Shown piece after piece: positions 34,891 to 45,882 of a stretch of DNA of 64,000 nt. Below the pieces are notes generated by a model. It made no database searches, was not told where the DNA came from, and saw nothing but the letters and a program-made list of their open reading frames with translations. The translations under genes were made by a program, and so were the position numbers. Origin of the DNA: Puccinia triticina (Eukaryota > Basidiomycota > Pucciniomycetes > Pucciniales > Pucciniaceae); the NCBI RefSeq assembly GCF_026914185.1, contig NC_070558.1, forward strand, positions 7,821,501 to 7,885,500, written 5' to 3'. The first letter of the stretch is position 1. The number at the start of each line of letters is the position of its first letter.

Positions 34891-34897
34891 CTGGTGG

Positions 34898-35257
34898 AGG
34901 TGCCCGCGGGGATAGTGTGGAAAGGTCTGGGTGGGGTGACCGCTGGGGGGAACTGGAAGTCCCTTGCCTTCTCCTGGCGGCACAGGGCGACCCAAAGGAT
35001 GACTGCTTTTTTTCCCAACTCTGAGGCCGTCCGAGCCAGGGTGACCGGGGAGACAATCCAATCATGGTGGTTGAGGATGCATCACAACTCTTAAAAGTTG
35101 CTCCTATTTAGTAGTTTCACATCCAAAGAGAATAAAAAAAATACAACATCTTAGTGCAAGTTGTTTGAAGGAATATCTTGAGAGCCAACGGGCAATGAAG
35201 GGTGCAAAGGCGCATTGCCAGGATGAATAAGTTGCAAAGGCTCATCGGCTCATCCAC
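34898..35257. other. Spacer between two TIR elements
   Basis: Nothing is recognised in this stretch. Confidence 0.4.
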
Positions 35258-35439
35258 CACCAGGAAAAAAAAATAGTCACTTGATGGCAAGTGACATGAT
35301 GCAGCTTTGGTTTCTGCTCCAGAGCTACTCCAGCGCTGCTCCAAGTCTGCTCCACCAGCACTTGTAGAGCTTGCAGGACTACACTAGAGCACTCAATGTG
35401 GCACAGTCAGCTGATCCAAATTTTTTCCCAGGAACAGCT

Positions 35440-36310
35440 GATGCTCATCATAAGCTGAGCAGTAGGCATTGAATGAGCCTGGGCCAAAGCTGAGCATTGG
35501 CTGAGCCTGGGCCACAGCTGAGCATTGGATATTCCAAGCCTGAAACAAATCCAAGTGTCAGCTGGACCAAGAATATTCCAAATCTGAGCATCAGCTTAGC
35601 CAACAATGGTCCAAAGCTGAGCATCATCTTGGAAAAGGCTTGTGCAGAGCTTAGGATCAGCTGGGACAATACTGTTCCAAAGATTAACACCAGCTGGGCC
35701 AAAATATTTCAAAAGCTGAGCATTGGCTGAGCCAATGCTGGTACAAAGCTGAGCATTGGCTGAGCCAAGGCTGTTCCAAAGCTGAGTATTGGATTTTTTG
35801 AGACTATTCAAAAGATTAATATCACCTGAGCCAAGGCTGTTGCCCAGCTGAGCATCTGCTGAGCCAAGGCTGGTCCACAGCTGAGCATCAGCTGAGCCAA
35901 GGCTGGTCCACAGCTGAGCATCAGCTGAGCAAAGGCTGATCCACAGCTGTGCATCAGCTGAGCCAAGGCTGGTCCACAGCTGAGCATTGTCTTAGCCAAG
36001 GTTGGTCCACAGCTGAGCATCAGCTGAGCCAAGGCTGGTCCACAGATGAGCATAAGCTGTTACAGAAGTGGTCAGACTCAGAATCTGAGCATTGGCTGGG
36101 CCAAGATTTATCCAAAGCTGAAAATCAGCTGAGCCAATACTGGTCCAAAGCTGAGCATTGGCTGGGCCAATGATAGTCCTAATCTGAGTCCAAGCTGAGC
36201 CATGACTGGAATAAAGCTGAAAATAAGCTGGGCCAGGACTGGTTCTGATCTGGGCAACAAAGCTGAGCATGAGCTGGGCACAAAAGCTGAGCATAAGCTA
36301 GGAGCTAAAG
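35440..36310. repeat. Minisatellite with CAGCTGAGC core
   Basis: More than 20 degenerate units contain GCTGAGCAT and GCTGAGCC, with CCAAGGCTGGTCCACAG between them. They are most regular at 35870-36050. Open frames on both strands are translations of the repeat. Confidence 0.85.
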
Positions 36311-36390
36311 CTGAGTATCAGCTGACCAGAAATGGGGATCAGTGGTGCCCAGCAAAAACTGAGGATCTCCTGTGGAAATTCTTAAACTGG

Positions 36391-36445
36391 TTAGATGGTG
36401 GGTAGATGGTGGGTAGATGATGGGTAGATGGTGGGTAGATGGTGG
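36391..36445. repeat. 11-bp tandem repeat GATGGTGGGTA
   Basis: Five consecutive copies are present, one with an A substitution, inside the right part of the TIR element. Confidence 0.85.
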
Positions 36446-36510
36446 ATAGCCCGCTGGAGCTGGCATGATGTCACTTGTCATCAAGTGACTATTTTTTTTT
36501 CCTGGTGCAC

Positions 36511-38520
36511 CGTTCCCAAGCCTGGCCGGCGTGAAAATGTCAGTTCCGGTCGCACTTCTTGGCCCAGCATGATGTCCTGGCTTGCTGTAGTCTTGGAGAG
36601 CTTTGAGGCGAATGAGCTGTTTGGCGCAAGGTCAGTCGCATAGGAGTGTGCCATAGATCTTGTTGACCTGAGTGAACAATGCACGCACTCGCAGGAAGTT
36701 GAGCTGCAAAGAGACGGCTGCGGAGGCGTTGGTGTGGCATTGGCAGCGGTAACAAAGCGGTGGGCGTGGTGTTGGCAAGGATATGGTGGGCGTGGCGCCA
36801 GAGGTGGCTAGGGTCTTTGAGAGAGTCACGACTCACCGCTCTTGGATGGGCGGAGCTTGAGTATATAAATAGGGGGGGGGGGCTGCTGTTAATTTTCCCC
36901 TCAGGGGTTCCGGTTTTGTCCTGGCCCCTCCCTGCAGGCCCCCTACTTCGCTTGGATAGGCCCCTGCTTGAGAACAAAAAATGCTGGCCCTTTTTTGCTT
37001 GTTGCACTGTCACAAGCTGGAGGGTCTATCCATGGCACATAGTGTTCGGGGGTAATCTATTCAACAGTGGCCATCATGTGGCTGCACACCAAAACTTAGA
37101 TCTTTTTTGCCATGTTTTTGTGAACTTAATAAACTTGGATTGCAGAATTTAGATTTTCTCTGCCAAATCTGAAAAACTTGTCACGCCAAAAAACTCCATT
37201 CTTTCCCTAGCTTAACTAAGCCTCTCAAACGGAGGGTCCAGGGGACCCCGCCCAGAGGGCTCTCTGTAGGAGAGGCTTATGCATAATGTCTGAAAGCTGG
37301 CAGACAAGGGAAGGATTTTCAACCCTAAAAACACAAAAACAGAATTTAAAATCAACAACAAATGTACAGAGAAATCTGAGTAGACAGTTCTCTCAGCAGT
37401 ACTGATGCGCACCCTCGCCCAAGTTTTTGAGGCATAAACTCTAAAACTGATTGAAGGAACCTGTTTTGAAGGTTAAAGGAATCCTGAAGGATATTCCATT
37501 GCTCTGAAGATCCAATTGCAAATTTTCTGATAATATGAACAATTGAATATTCTGTCCGCAACAATTGAGTGGCTACAGGTTTAGGATCTGCACATATCTG
37601 CAGGCTTGTGAATCCAATATCCACAAGGCATGATGGTTGTAATTCCTTGGTTTACATTTCTTTGTGTTTTTGTATTTTTAAAAGATTAGTACAAGGAAAA
37701 CGGTTGGGATTGAGAAGATGAGACCAGCACCGTTTGAAAGATGAGGTTCTGAAGTATAGTTTGGCTCTGCGACAGGTCCGCAGGAGCTGAGGGGGAGGCT
37801 GGGTGATGCTAAGTATTTTTCCTCCAGCCATTCATGATTTCTTTCTCAGCCAAATTTTTGACTTTGTGCACAAGTCCCTCCCTGCGGGAGGGGCTGCTTT
37901 GCGGCCAGCCTCAGCGAGCCTCCCACCAGGGGGGACTTGTTTCAAGTTAGGTTCTTTCCTATCCCTCCTGCAAAGGCGGGCGCTTCGTGCCCAGGAGGGA
38001 CTGTTAAGTTTGGTTTTCACTTTGGGACCCCAAACAGCCCCGAACCAGCCACCCCCCCCCCCCCCCCCGAGTTACATATCATTATGCGCCCCCGTAGGGA
38101 ATCGGGACTTGTGTCAAGTTCGCCAGTAGCCAGCATCCAGGCAGCCCACAATCACCTTGACTGATTCATACCCCAGGATACATTTCATCCAATTCCTCAG
38201 CATTCTCCCATCATCTTTAACCTTCCTGGATCGCGTAAGCCTTGATACCGTCGGCTTTTTTTGGAAGATCCTTCAATCTCAAGGGACCTTAGAAACACTT
38301 CTTCACACCGTTTCTCGATGGGTGTGATATGTTGTAAACCTTGGAAATTTGAGTGAGCATCTGATTTTTATTTGTGGATGGCGCACGATCTGATTGCAAT
38401 GTTCTCATACGCCCAAGAAGTATCCAAAACAAATGTATGATTCATGGGAAATAGATACTAACGGAACTACTGATTGGGTGTATCAAAAATACGATTAATG
38501 GTTGAAAAATAACCTTCCTC
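36511..38520. other. Non-coding stretch with GC-rich patches
   Basis: No gene is recognised. There is a G9 run at about 36871-36880, a C17 run at 38052-38068, and GC-rich inverted patches around 37230-37260 and 37880-38010 (CCCTCCTGCAAAGGCGGGC). These resemble remnants of motif-array elements, but ends could not be defined. Confidence 0.4.
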
Positions 38521-38544
38521 AGTGGCAAAGGACATCAACTGACC

Positions 38545-38760
38545 GAGCTCTTGTCAGCCAATCCAAACGCGAACGGCAGGGAAGGTGATCCGCGACAGGC
38601 AGCAGCTGCGGCAGCCGAGGCAGCACAGGCGGCCAAGAGCAGAGGAACCAAGGGGGGCAAGATTGCCAAGGCACTCTCCCATCAACCTGCTGATGTCGAT
38701 CGGGTCGACCAAGCCATTGCCGCCGGTAGCCAACCCGCCAACCAGAAACCTCTAGTAGTT
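38545..38760 (+). CDS. Possible coding exon, Ala-rich small protein
   Basis: The frame reads SANPNANGREGDPRQAAAAAAEAAQAAKSRGTKGG, then KIAKALSHQPADVDRVDQAIAAG and QPANQKPLV, with a good coding look. It ends at a potential donor (CTA-GTAGTT). The GREGDPRQAAAAAAEARA-type pattern reminds me of small fungal proteins with a VCP-interacting (SVIP-like) layout, but this is weak. No upstream exon or start codon was found. It may be an isolated captured exon. Confidence 0.3.
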
Positions 38761-39369
38761 TGTTGTTTGATTTATACTTCTTGCGCTATCCCAATTTCGT
38801 ATTTTCACCACATACTGTGTGCTGAACGTCTCTCCACTTTTGCCCTTTGTCTCAATCAAATCTTTTCTTTGGAATGGGCCGGTATCTCTTCAACGTCAAT
38901 AGTGGGACTGAAGTGACTAGGGCTGTTCCTCCCAAACTTACCCTTGTTTGAATATGTGTAACATCAATCTGCAGTCTACTTGGTTTTCTTATCACCTTTT
39001 TTGCTTGTTTTTTGCTTGCCTTCTTTTTCCGTTCTGTATAACTCGGTTGAATTACTGGTTGATGATTGTAGGATGTGTTGTGTTGTGTGGAAAACTGTGC
39101 AAAGACTAAGATACACGTACACTGCAAGAAAAACTCTAGAAACTGCTTGCAGTTGAGATGCGGCAAGCTTGAATCAAGCCTCAGCTCAAGCTGGAGTCAA
39201 GCACCCAAATTCCATGCTGGTGCACCTTCAGTGTGTACCTTTTTCAGCATCTCAATGCTCAGCATGCTGTAGAGCTCATGCAGTAGGCTGAGACAAATGT
39301 TCAAACTTGCAAATGAGCATTCCCATGAGCACCCTTTTTTTTCTTTTAGAAAACACTCCATGTGCCATT

Positions 39370-39955
39370 GAATCCAGCCAGAATAATGTAAAAAGGGTAT
39401 GTACACATGCAAGGGATATGTACATATGAAAGGAATATGTACACATGAAAGGGGAATGTGAAAAGGTGTATTAACACATAGATATGTACACCTGATGAAA
39501 GGGGTATGTATGCATGAAAGGGGTATGTATTCATGAAAGGGGTATGCATGCATGAAAGGGGTATGTGCAGTAAGGGGTATTTGCGCATGAAAGGGATATG
39601 TAAACATCAAAGGGGTATGTAAACCTGAATGATGAAAGGGTTGAAAGGATGTAAAAAACTCAAAGGGGACATGTAAACATGAAAGGGTCATGAAAGCATG
39701 ATGAAAGGGGTATGTACACATTGTGAAAGGGATACACGCACATGAAAGGGATACACACACATGAAAGGGATACACACACATGAAAGGGATACACACACAT
39801 GAAAGGGATACACACACATGAAAGGGATACATGCACATGAGAGGGGTATGTGCACATAAAGGGGTATGTACACATTATGAATTAAGGGGTCAATACATAC
39901 AAAAGGGATATATGCACATGAAAGGGGTATGTGCACATGAAAGGGGAATTGTCAG
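39370..39955. repeat. CATGAAAGGG minisatellite
   Basis: The units are ATGAAAGGGATACACACAC at exactly 19 bp in the core (starts at 39742, 39761, 39780 and on). More variable GAAAGGGGTATGTAYRCAT units lie on each side. An open frame on the minus strand (VCIPFMCVYPFHVCVSLSC with a 19-residue period) is a translation of the repeat. Confidence 0.88.
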
Positions 39956-40041
39956 CCTTAGAGACATGTTTACATGTCCAAAAGTCTTCCTTTTATCCCT
40001 TTAAATATTGATATAATAATAGTAATGAATTATTAATAATA

Positions 40042-41448
40042 CGGACTTACTTCGCGCACTGCGGAAAACTCTTTGCACACTGTGGGGGTCGTCGTCTCGA
40101 CGTCCAGCCCCCAGTGCGCGCTTCTGCCACGGCTCTTTGCGCACTGCATTTTCCAACAAAAAAACGGCTTGCATTTCTTTGATAAATCAATAGAATGGCT
40201 TTTTATGATCCCCCTAAAAAATAATCAAGTCATTTAGGGGTCTCCTTGAGCCTAGAGAAACTTGACATGAAAAAATCATATTTTAATGCGGCAGGGACCT
40301 GTAATATCGCTTCCTGTGCCCCAGTAGCCCCAAAAATTTCACAGTATCATGGCACATGTGCAAATTCATGACCTGATAATTTTCAGAATTTTTCCCAGAG
40401 ATATAAGGGGTGCGCGGCAGGCTTAGTAGGAAAATTACTGCTAGCTGTATAGCTTTTTTGTTACACACCCAAACAGTCCCAAAATTCCAGAAGTGTTTTC
40501 ATTGTGGATATTCTCCGCGCCATGAATTTCTTGGCAATATTGTGTCATGATAACATGAGATGTAGTGCGGCGGGCTTAGTTGGAAAATGACTGCTAACTT
40601 ATCTCATGTTTTAATGACACACTATTGCTAAGAGCTTTATGGCGCGGAGAATATGCAAAATTTAAACATTCCTGAAAATTTCAGACTGTTTTAGCGTGTA
40701 ACAAAAAATCTATACATGTAGCCGCCATTTTCCTACTAAGCCCGCCGCGCACCCCTTATATCTCATGTTATCATGACACACTATTGTCAAGAAATTTATG
40801 GCGCGGAGAATATCCACAATGAAAACATTTCTGAAATTTTGGGACTGTTTGGGTGTGTAAAAAAAAAGCTATACAGTTAGCAGTAATTTTCCTACTAAGC
40901 CTGCTGCGCACCCCTTATATCTCATTTTATAATGACACACTATTGCTAGGAATTTCAGGGAATTAATTTGAAGCACATTTCTCTGTGCTCTCAAAATTTT
41001 TTACCTTTGTTGTGTGTAACAAAAAAGTTATACATATACGCAAAATAATAAACGCAATACCTATTTGGGCTAAAGGAAAGCTGGTGAAAATTCTGAAAAT
41101 TATCAGGTCATGAATTTGCACACGTACCATGATACTGTGAAATTTTTGGGGCTACTGGGGCACAGGAAGCGGTATTACAGGTCCCTGCCGCGTTAAAATA
41201 TGATTTTTTAATGTCAATTTTCTCTAGGCTCAAGGAGACCCCTAAATGACTTGATTATTTTTAAGGGGGATCATAAAAAGTCATTCTATTGATTCATCAA
41301 AAAATATCTCAAGAAATGCAAGCCGTTTTTTGGGGGGAATGCACAGTGCGCGAAGAGCCGTGGCGAAAGCGCGCACTGGGGGCGGGACGTCGAGACAACA
41401 ACCCCCACAGTGCGCGAAGAGTTTCTTGCAGTGCGCGAAGTAAGTCCG
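40042..41448. mobile_element. Foldback element with 350-bp arms, 8-bp target duplication
   Basis: The ends read CGGACTTACTTCGCGCACTG, and arms of about 350 bp (to about 40395 and from about 41095) are inverted copies. Perfect 8-bp direct repeats TAATAATA flank it (40034-40041 and 41449-41456). The centre consists of further inverted and direct copies of a roughly 190-bp unit (GGCGCGGAGAATAT, CCTACTAAGCC, CGCGCACCCCTTATATCTC), so most of the 1.4 kb can pair with itself. No open frame was found. An 8-bp duplication fits hAT or P-type elements; the superfamily is not assigned. Confidence 0.82.
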
Positions 41449-41456
41449 TAATAATA

Positions 41457-42360
41457 TTTGATGTTTTTATACTTTATTTTATTTTATTCTATTTTATTAC
41501 TTTATCATTTATTGTATTCTGAAGCGCAGGAGCGCTATAGAATTGTTCCGCGCACCTGCGCTACGGATTACATAAGTGCTTTTACATATATATATTATAT
41601 ATACATATAAATTCAATGTAATTGAATTGTATTCAATCCATATTCTATTGCGCAATGTAGAGCGCACTATTATTTGAAACTAATAGAAATTTCCGGGAAA
41701 ATAGAGGAAGTTCCTCAATTTTTCACTTATACCCGCCCCTCCTGACCTGGGCGGACTTTCCTCCACTTCGAAATCAGACCAGAAAAATATTCACCAGTTA
41801 CATCCAGCGCTTCCATCCGCAAAACTCAAAGGCCTTACTCCCAAATACTCCCACTAAAGTGCACAGTACTTGCAAGTAAGTAACCTTCCTGGTAACTATG
41901 AATACCTTTCTCTTCTCTTTCTTAGTCCCCTTCGTGATTTGACCATTCCTTTCCCTCTCCCCCTCTTCCTCCCTTCTCTTCATTATGCGCACTGCGCCTG
42001 AATAACTTGAAATTGAATATCCAATCAAACTTGATAAATTATTCTTTTCTCTGTGTTTGGTGGTACAACCTGAAAACCACATAGGTTTCCCAGTAAAAAG
42101 CCTTGACTAGTTTCCTTTAGTCTAAAAAACTAGGGCTGATTACAGGTTTACCTGAATCAGACCTTCTTCAGTTTCCTTTGAAGAAGAGGCTAGTGACTCT
42201 TTCCTAGCTTATTCACGCTCAACTTTAAGTTGAAGGCGCTCAAAGAAAAACTAAAAGCCTAAATAAAAGTCTAAACTTTCATCTTATTCCTCTTCTACGC
42301 GTTGTAATACCTTTATATTTTAAATTACAAAATATTGCCCCTTATTTCCTTTGTGTCCGC
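41457..42360. other. CACTA-like element interior, right part
   Basis: AT-rich, with ATTTTATTTT-like simple sequence at 41470-41515 and an (AT)-rich tract at 41590-41615. No gene was recognised. Confidence 0.4.
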
Positions 42361-42796
42361 ACGTCACATAAGAGACGCCGGCTCACAGGAATTTTCACAT
42401 GAAAGGGGAATTTGCACAGGTATCAACTCAGTATTTTGGAGCCTGTACTCAGTTTTTTGTACCTTAGACTCCCTCTTGCATAAATTATGCAATGTGCATG
42501 GAAATTGAATGAACCAGTGCTTGATTCTTGCATGAGGCACAGCTTGCCTTGAGCTCTTGCATCTCAACTGCAAGCAGTTTCTACAGTTTTTCTTGCAGTG
42601 GTACAGTTTATTGTTATCGCTACATTCATCTACATCTGCTCATTGGAATAGGTTCTCACATGGATGTTATATTAAAGATTGCCAATGAAGTCTAATTTTT
42701 CTACTCCATCAAACAATTATCCTCAGCCAAAGATTGGCCTCCAAGTCATGGAAATAAATCATAACCTGCCCGTTGAAGAAAAGTATAGAAAAATAA

Positions 42797-43978
42797 TCAT
42801 TTGCGCGGTTTCCAGGGCACACCAGACTTGATTGCTTCATCAAAGATTGCTCGCCAGTTTGTTTGACGCGGCACCGCATCTAGATCAGCTTGAGAAGGCA
42901 AGCCAACCGGAAAAACCTGACATTTGAAAAGAGGGCAAGGATCATAAACGTCTAGTTTTAATCTGTTGTTCTTTACGGGGGCCAAGTATGGATGTCTAAA
43001 AAGTTGGAAGCTATACCTGAACAATGGGTCCACAGCGGACCAATAGGACGGCGACACCGATCCCGCCTTTCTCCTTTACTTTTTCTCGAACGCCTTCGAT
43101 CTCTTTAAGAGCATTTGACATCCCCGGATTCGACTTGAAGAAGTTTGTCGAATCTAACGTACCAACATGGGCCACCGAAAACAAATTCGAGCTCATTGGA
43201 TCCTGCGCTCCATCCTGGGGTTTCAGATCTTTCTGAGTATTCGTCTCTTGATCTTCTTCACCCGTTATCTCCGTGAATTTTTCGGTCTTTTCTTTTTCGT
43301 TTAGGGTTAAACTTATCATCAATAATATCAGCTTGGAGTTTGGCGGATTACGGATCAGGTCCAACCCATGGATGGCCGCGAATATCAAAACGTTCTTGTG
43401 AAATTGGCACCTACATCGTATATTTGAAAGGTTAGGTCAGTTGAAGACAAATACGCCTTGTCATGTGAATCATGGGAGAAGATAACTTACCATTTTTTCA
43501 ACAAAGATTCAATTTCTGCTCTCTTTTTCTCGAAATCAGCATGAGACAATAGATTGCTAGTTGGAGGAGAATGTAGCGGATTGACAGGTGCGTATGGATC
43601 GGCCGAGGTGGGTTGAAGGTCTTTGAAATTGCCACATATCAGTTTGTGCGTCTTCCAATTTGCCTTTTGACATTTCTGATCACAGTAGTAAAAGTTGAGG
43701 TCGTTGGTATCTTGATCTGGGGTCGGTGGTATTTTGCACTTGCTGCAAATCTTCAGTTCTGAGATCGGCTTCAGCTTCGAACATTCTCTGCATCGGGCGA
43801 ATCTTTCTTGGGATGATGAAGCTGAAGCAGACGACGAAGTTGATGAGGTTTTCAGCTTCAAGTTTGAGTAGGGCGAGAGCAAGACCTTCGTGTATTGGAG
43901 ATAGACGACGAGGATGGAGATCAGGCTGAGGATGCTCAGCGTTACAGTAGATAGATCGATTTGATTCCAGAATTCCAT
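42797..43978 (-). CDS. MYND zinc-finger protein with N-terminal membrane segment
   Basis: The ATG at 43978 gives MEFWNQIDLS, then a hydrophobic segment (TLSILSLISILVVYLQY) likely to be a membrane anchor. A MYND finger follows at about residues 61-115: CRECSKL, CSKCK, FYYCDQKCQKANWKTH and C, with the C-x2-C, C-x2-C, C-x3-C, H-x3-C ligand order. Exons are 43978-43491 and 43410-43017 (in phase, donor GTAAGT, acceptor GTAG). A last exon ends at 42797-42799 with GVPWKPRK. The last intron is probably short (acceptor GTAAAG near 42971), chosen only because it keeps phase. MYND domains bind proline-rich protein partners. The rest of the protein (about 370 aa) shows no enzyme motif I recognise. Confidence 0.78.
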
Positions 43979-44318
43979 GCCGATGGGAGTGAGATGCTGC
44001 TGGTTGTGTACCTAAAAGAGCTGCCGGCTGAATTTGTCGATTCACGTGATCTGGGACGTCAGTTTGTCGACCACGGTGACATTTTGAGGACCATCGTCCT
44101 CCCTCATGCCGAGTCTGGCCCTGATAATTATAGGGCTCCACAACCTGGTTGCTCCAGTAAGATTTTGCAGGAAAAAAAGAAAGAACGTTGATAAACCGCT
44201 CGTTGATGTTTTCACTCATCTCACCCACCCGGACCAGGCGCAACCAGCTCCGGCAGCCCTTTGGTTCCAAACCAAAAATTGACAGTTACCTGCTGATACA
44301 CCATCAATGTCACTCCAT

Positions 44319-44598
44319 TGGAGGACTTCCCATCGCCTAAATGGCTTCATTTAGAATAGTCTGCTAAACGGTGTTTGCCGGTGAAAACTCAACTGAGAAA
44401 TTTCACCAGCCAGTAAAGCTTAACCTGTTCCTCTAGATTAAACATCTTAGCCAAGGACTCCCCGTCAATCTGCAGCCACCTGCAGAGTCATATCTGCAGC
44501 CAGAAACCCTTAGTTTTTGCTGGGAAATGCTGTCCCAGGGGCTGCAGATCTGGTTCTGCAGGGTCTGTACAGTGTAGATATCAACGGGAAGTCCTCCA
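44319..44598. mobile_element. Small TIR element with CTGCAG motifs
   Basis: The 13-bp inverted repeat TGGAGGACTTCCC (44319-44331) and its complement (44586-44598) bound 280 bp. Inside are five CTGCAG or CTGCAGCC motifs in both orientations between 44465 and 44570. No target duplication is obvious. Confidence 0.5.
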
Positions 44599-45067
44599 CT
44601 AGAGCTTGCAATCTGAGATTAGCAGGCTTGCTTAGTGGATGACTTCCTCTTGTCTCAAATATGTAGAAGGAAAGGCTAAACCTTACTCTTGATAGCTAGT
44701 GAAAATCAAGTAAAATTGATTTTTCAATAGCAATGAAGATTCAGAGTATCCTTATAGTACAAACTGCTTATGTGATGACTAAGGGATGGCAGAGGTTGCT
44801 TCATACATTCAACAGTTACATCAAGGTTGGCAATTTTCACTCTGACTCTGTCTCATTTTTAAAACCCTGTTTTCATTTAAAAACACTCTGCATGCTTTCA
44901 TGGAATCATTCTGCCCAAAACAGTCAAAAAGGGAGAAGGAAAGACTGGGTGTTGACCTGGACTGAAAACAACCCTTAAAATATGTGGAAAGGCCAGGAAA
45001 AGAACAGATAACACAAGAAGTGATTGCCTTGAGGAGTATTAACATGAGAAAATCAATCTAAACATCT
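44599..45067. other. Intergenic
   Basis: No gene was recognised. It separates the small TIR element from the 3' end of the broken minus-strand gene. Confidence 0.4.
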
Positions 45068-45882
45068 TCAATCAAAAAGATTTTTGGAGGATTCAATTTT
45101 TGAGATATCTACACCTTGGAATTTCATAATATCTTCCAGGTAGTTCTTCAAATCTTTGAGATCTTTGTAATCATTTGGTATTATGAGATTTGAAAGGAAT
45201 GAAATCATTTCATTGCTTGTTTTAATAAGCAAGGAAGCAAGTCAAAATTCATCCAATTTTACGGCTTCTAGTCCAGTTTCAAATACAGAGGTTTCATGTC
45301 TTACACCCAAATCTGTTAAGTAGATCAAGTACTTTGGTTCCTGCTTTTCTTTGACTGACCTGCCTGATGTAATTTCTTCCAAAGCTAAATTATTTAAGAC
45401 TTTCCCATAGCTTATGTAGATATTCTTCAAGGCATCAGAATAGATTCTTATTGCTTTGGAAATTGCTTGCACCAAAGAGAAACATGGATTTTTTTCTAAT
45501 TGTGTATTGAATTTTTTGTGAAAATCACAAGTTTTTGAGAATCTCTTTACATATTCAAGCATGTTGATAGAAGCCTTCAAGTAAATCAATCTCTCTTGAC
45601 AGGCAATGGAATTTTTAAGTGACTGTTTGTGGATAAATTCAACAATTCCATTGGCAAAGCACACAACACTTGTCTCAGTAGCAATTGATACTCAATTAGA
45701 TGATTCAAATGAAGTTATATTGATGAATTCCTTTGCCAATGATTCCAATTCTCTGTAACCCTCAACAAGTCCTTCATTAACATATCCATGGATTTGTACC
45801 CCCAAATACATGCGGTAAATTTGATCCCATGTATCATCTTCCAAGTCTTGTATTAAAGAGAAAGTGGAAGTAAATAAAATTA

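Larger units (their letters stand above)
35258..36507. mobile_element. TIR element carrying a CAGCTGAGC minisatellite
   Basis: The ends are inverted repeats of about 45 bp starting CACCAGGAAAAAAAAATAG. Each end contains its own palindrome (GTCACTTGATGGCAAGTGAC on the left). The flanking trinucleotide CAC (35255-35257 and 36508-36510) may be the target duplication, which would fit a CACTA-type element. The interior (about 35440-36310) repeats GCTGAGCATCAGCTGAGCCAAGGCTGGTCCA-like units of roughly 30 bp. No protein gene is present. The same TIR family recurs at 56865-56977. Confidence 0.75.
39120..42600. mobile_element. CACTA-like element, non-autonomous
   Basis: Inverted repeats of 42 bp with one mismatch begin CACTGCAAGAAAAACT at 39120 and end at 42600. 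The 3-bp direct repeat GTA flanks both ends (39117-39119 and 42601-42603). A CACTR start with a 3-bp duplication is the CACTA/EnSpm signature. The 3.48 kb hold no transposase. A GAAAGGGGTATG minisatellite occupies the left subterminal part, with a related copy near 42395-42420, and a foldback element sits in the middle (40042-41448). Confidence 0.8.

Noticed and set aside
34491..35065. Ala/Arg-rich open frames
   Set aside because: They are by-products of TAGCG repeats and the adjacent spacer, without start context or domain.
35448..36294. Several open frames on both strands with 20-30 residue repeats
   Set aside because: They come from the CAGCTGAGC minisatellite and are not genes.
38545..38760. 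Assignment of the Ala-rich exon to an SVIP-like protein
   Set aside because: The resemblance rests on a short biased motif; no start exon and no C-terminal tail could be found.
39197..39936. Open frames of up to 213 codons rich in YPFH/CVSLSC
   Set aside because: They are translations of a 19-bp minisatellite; the 19-residue period follows from the repeat.
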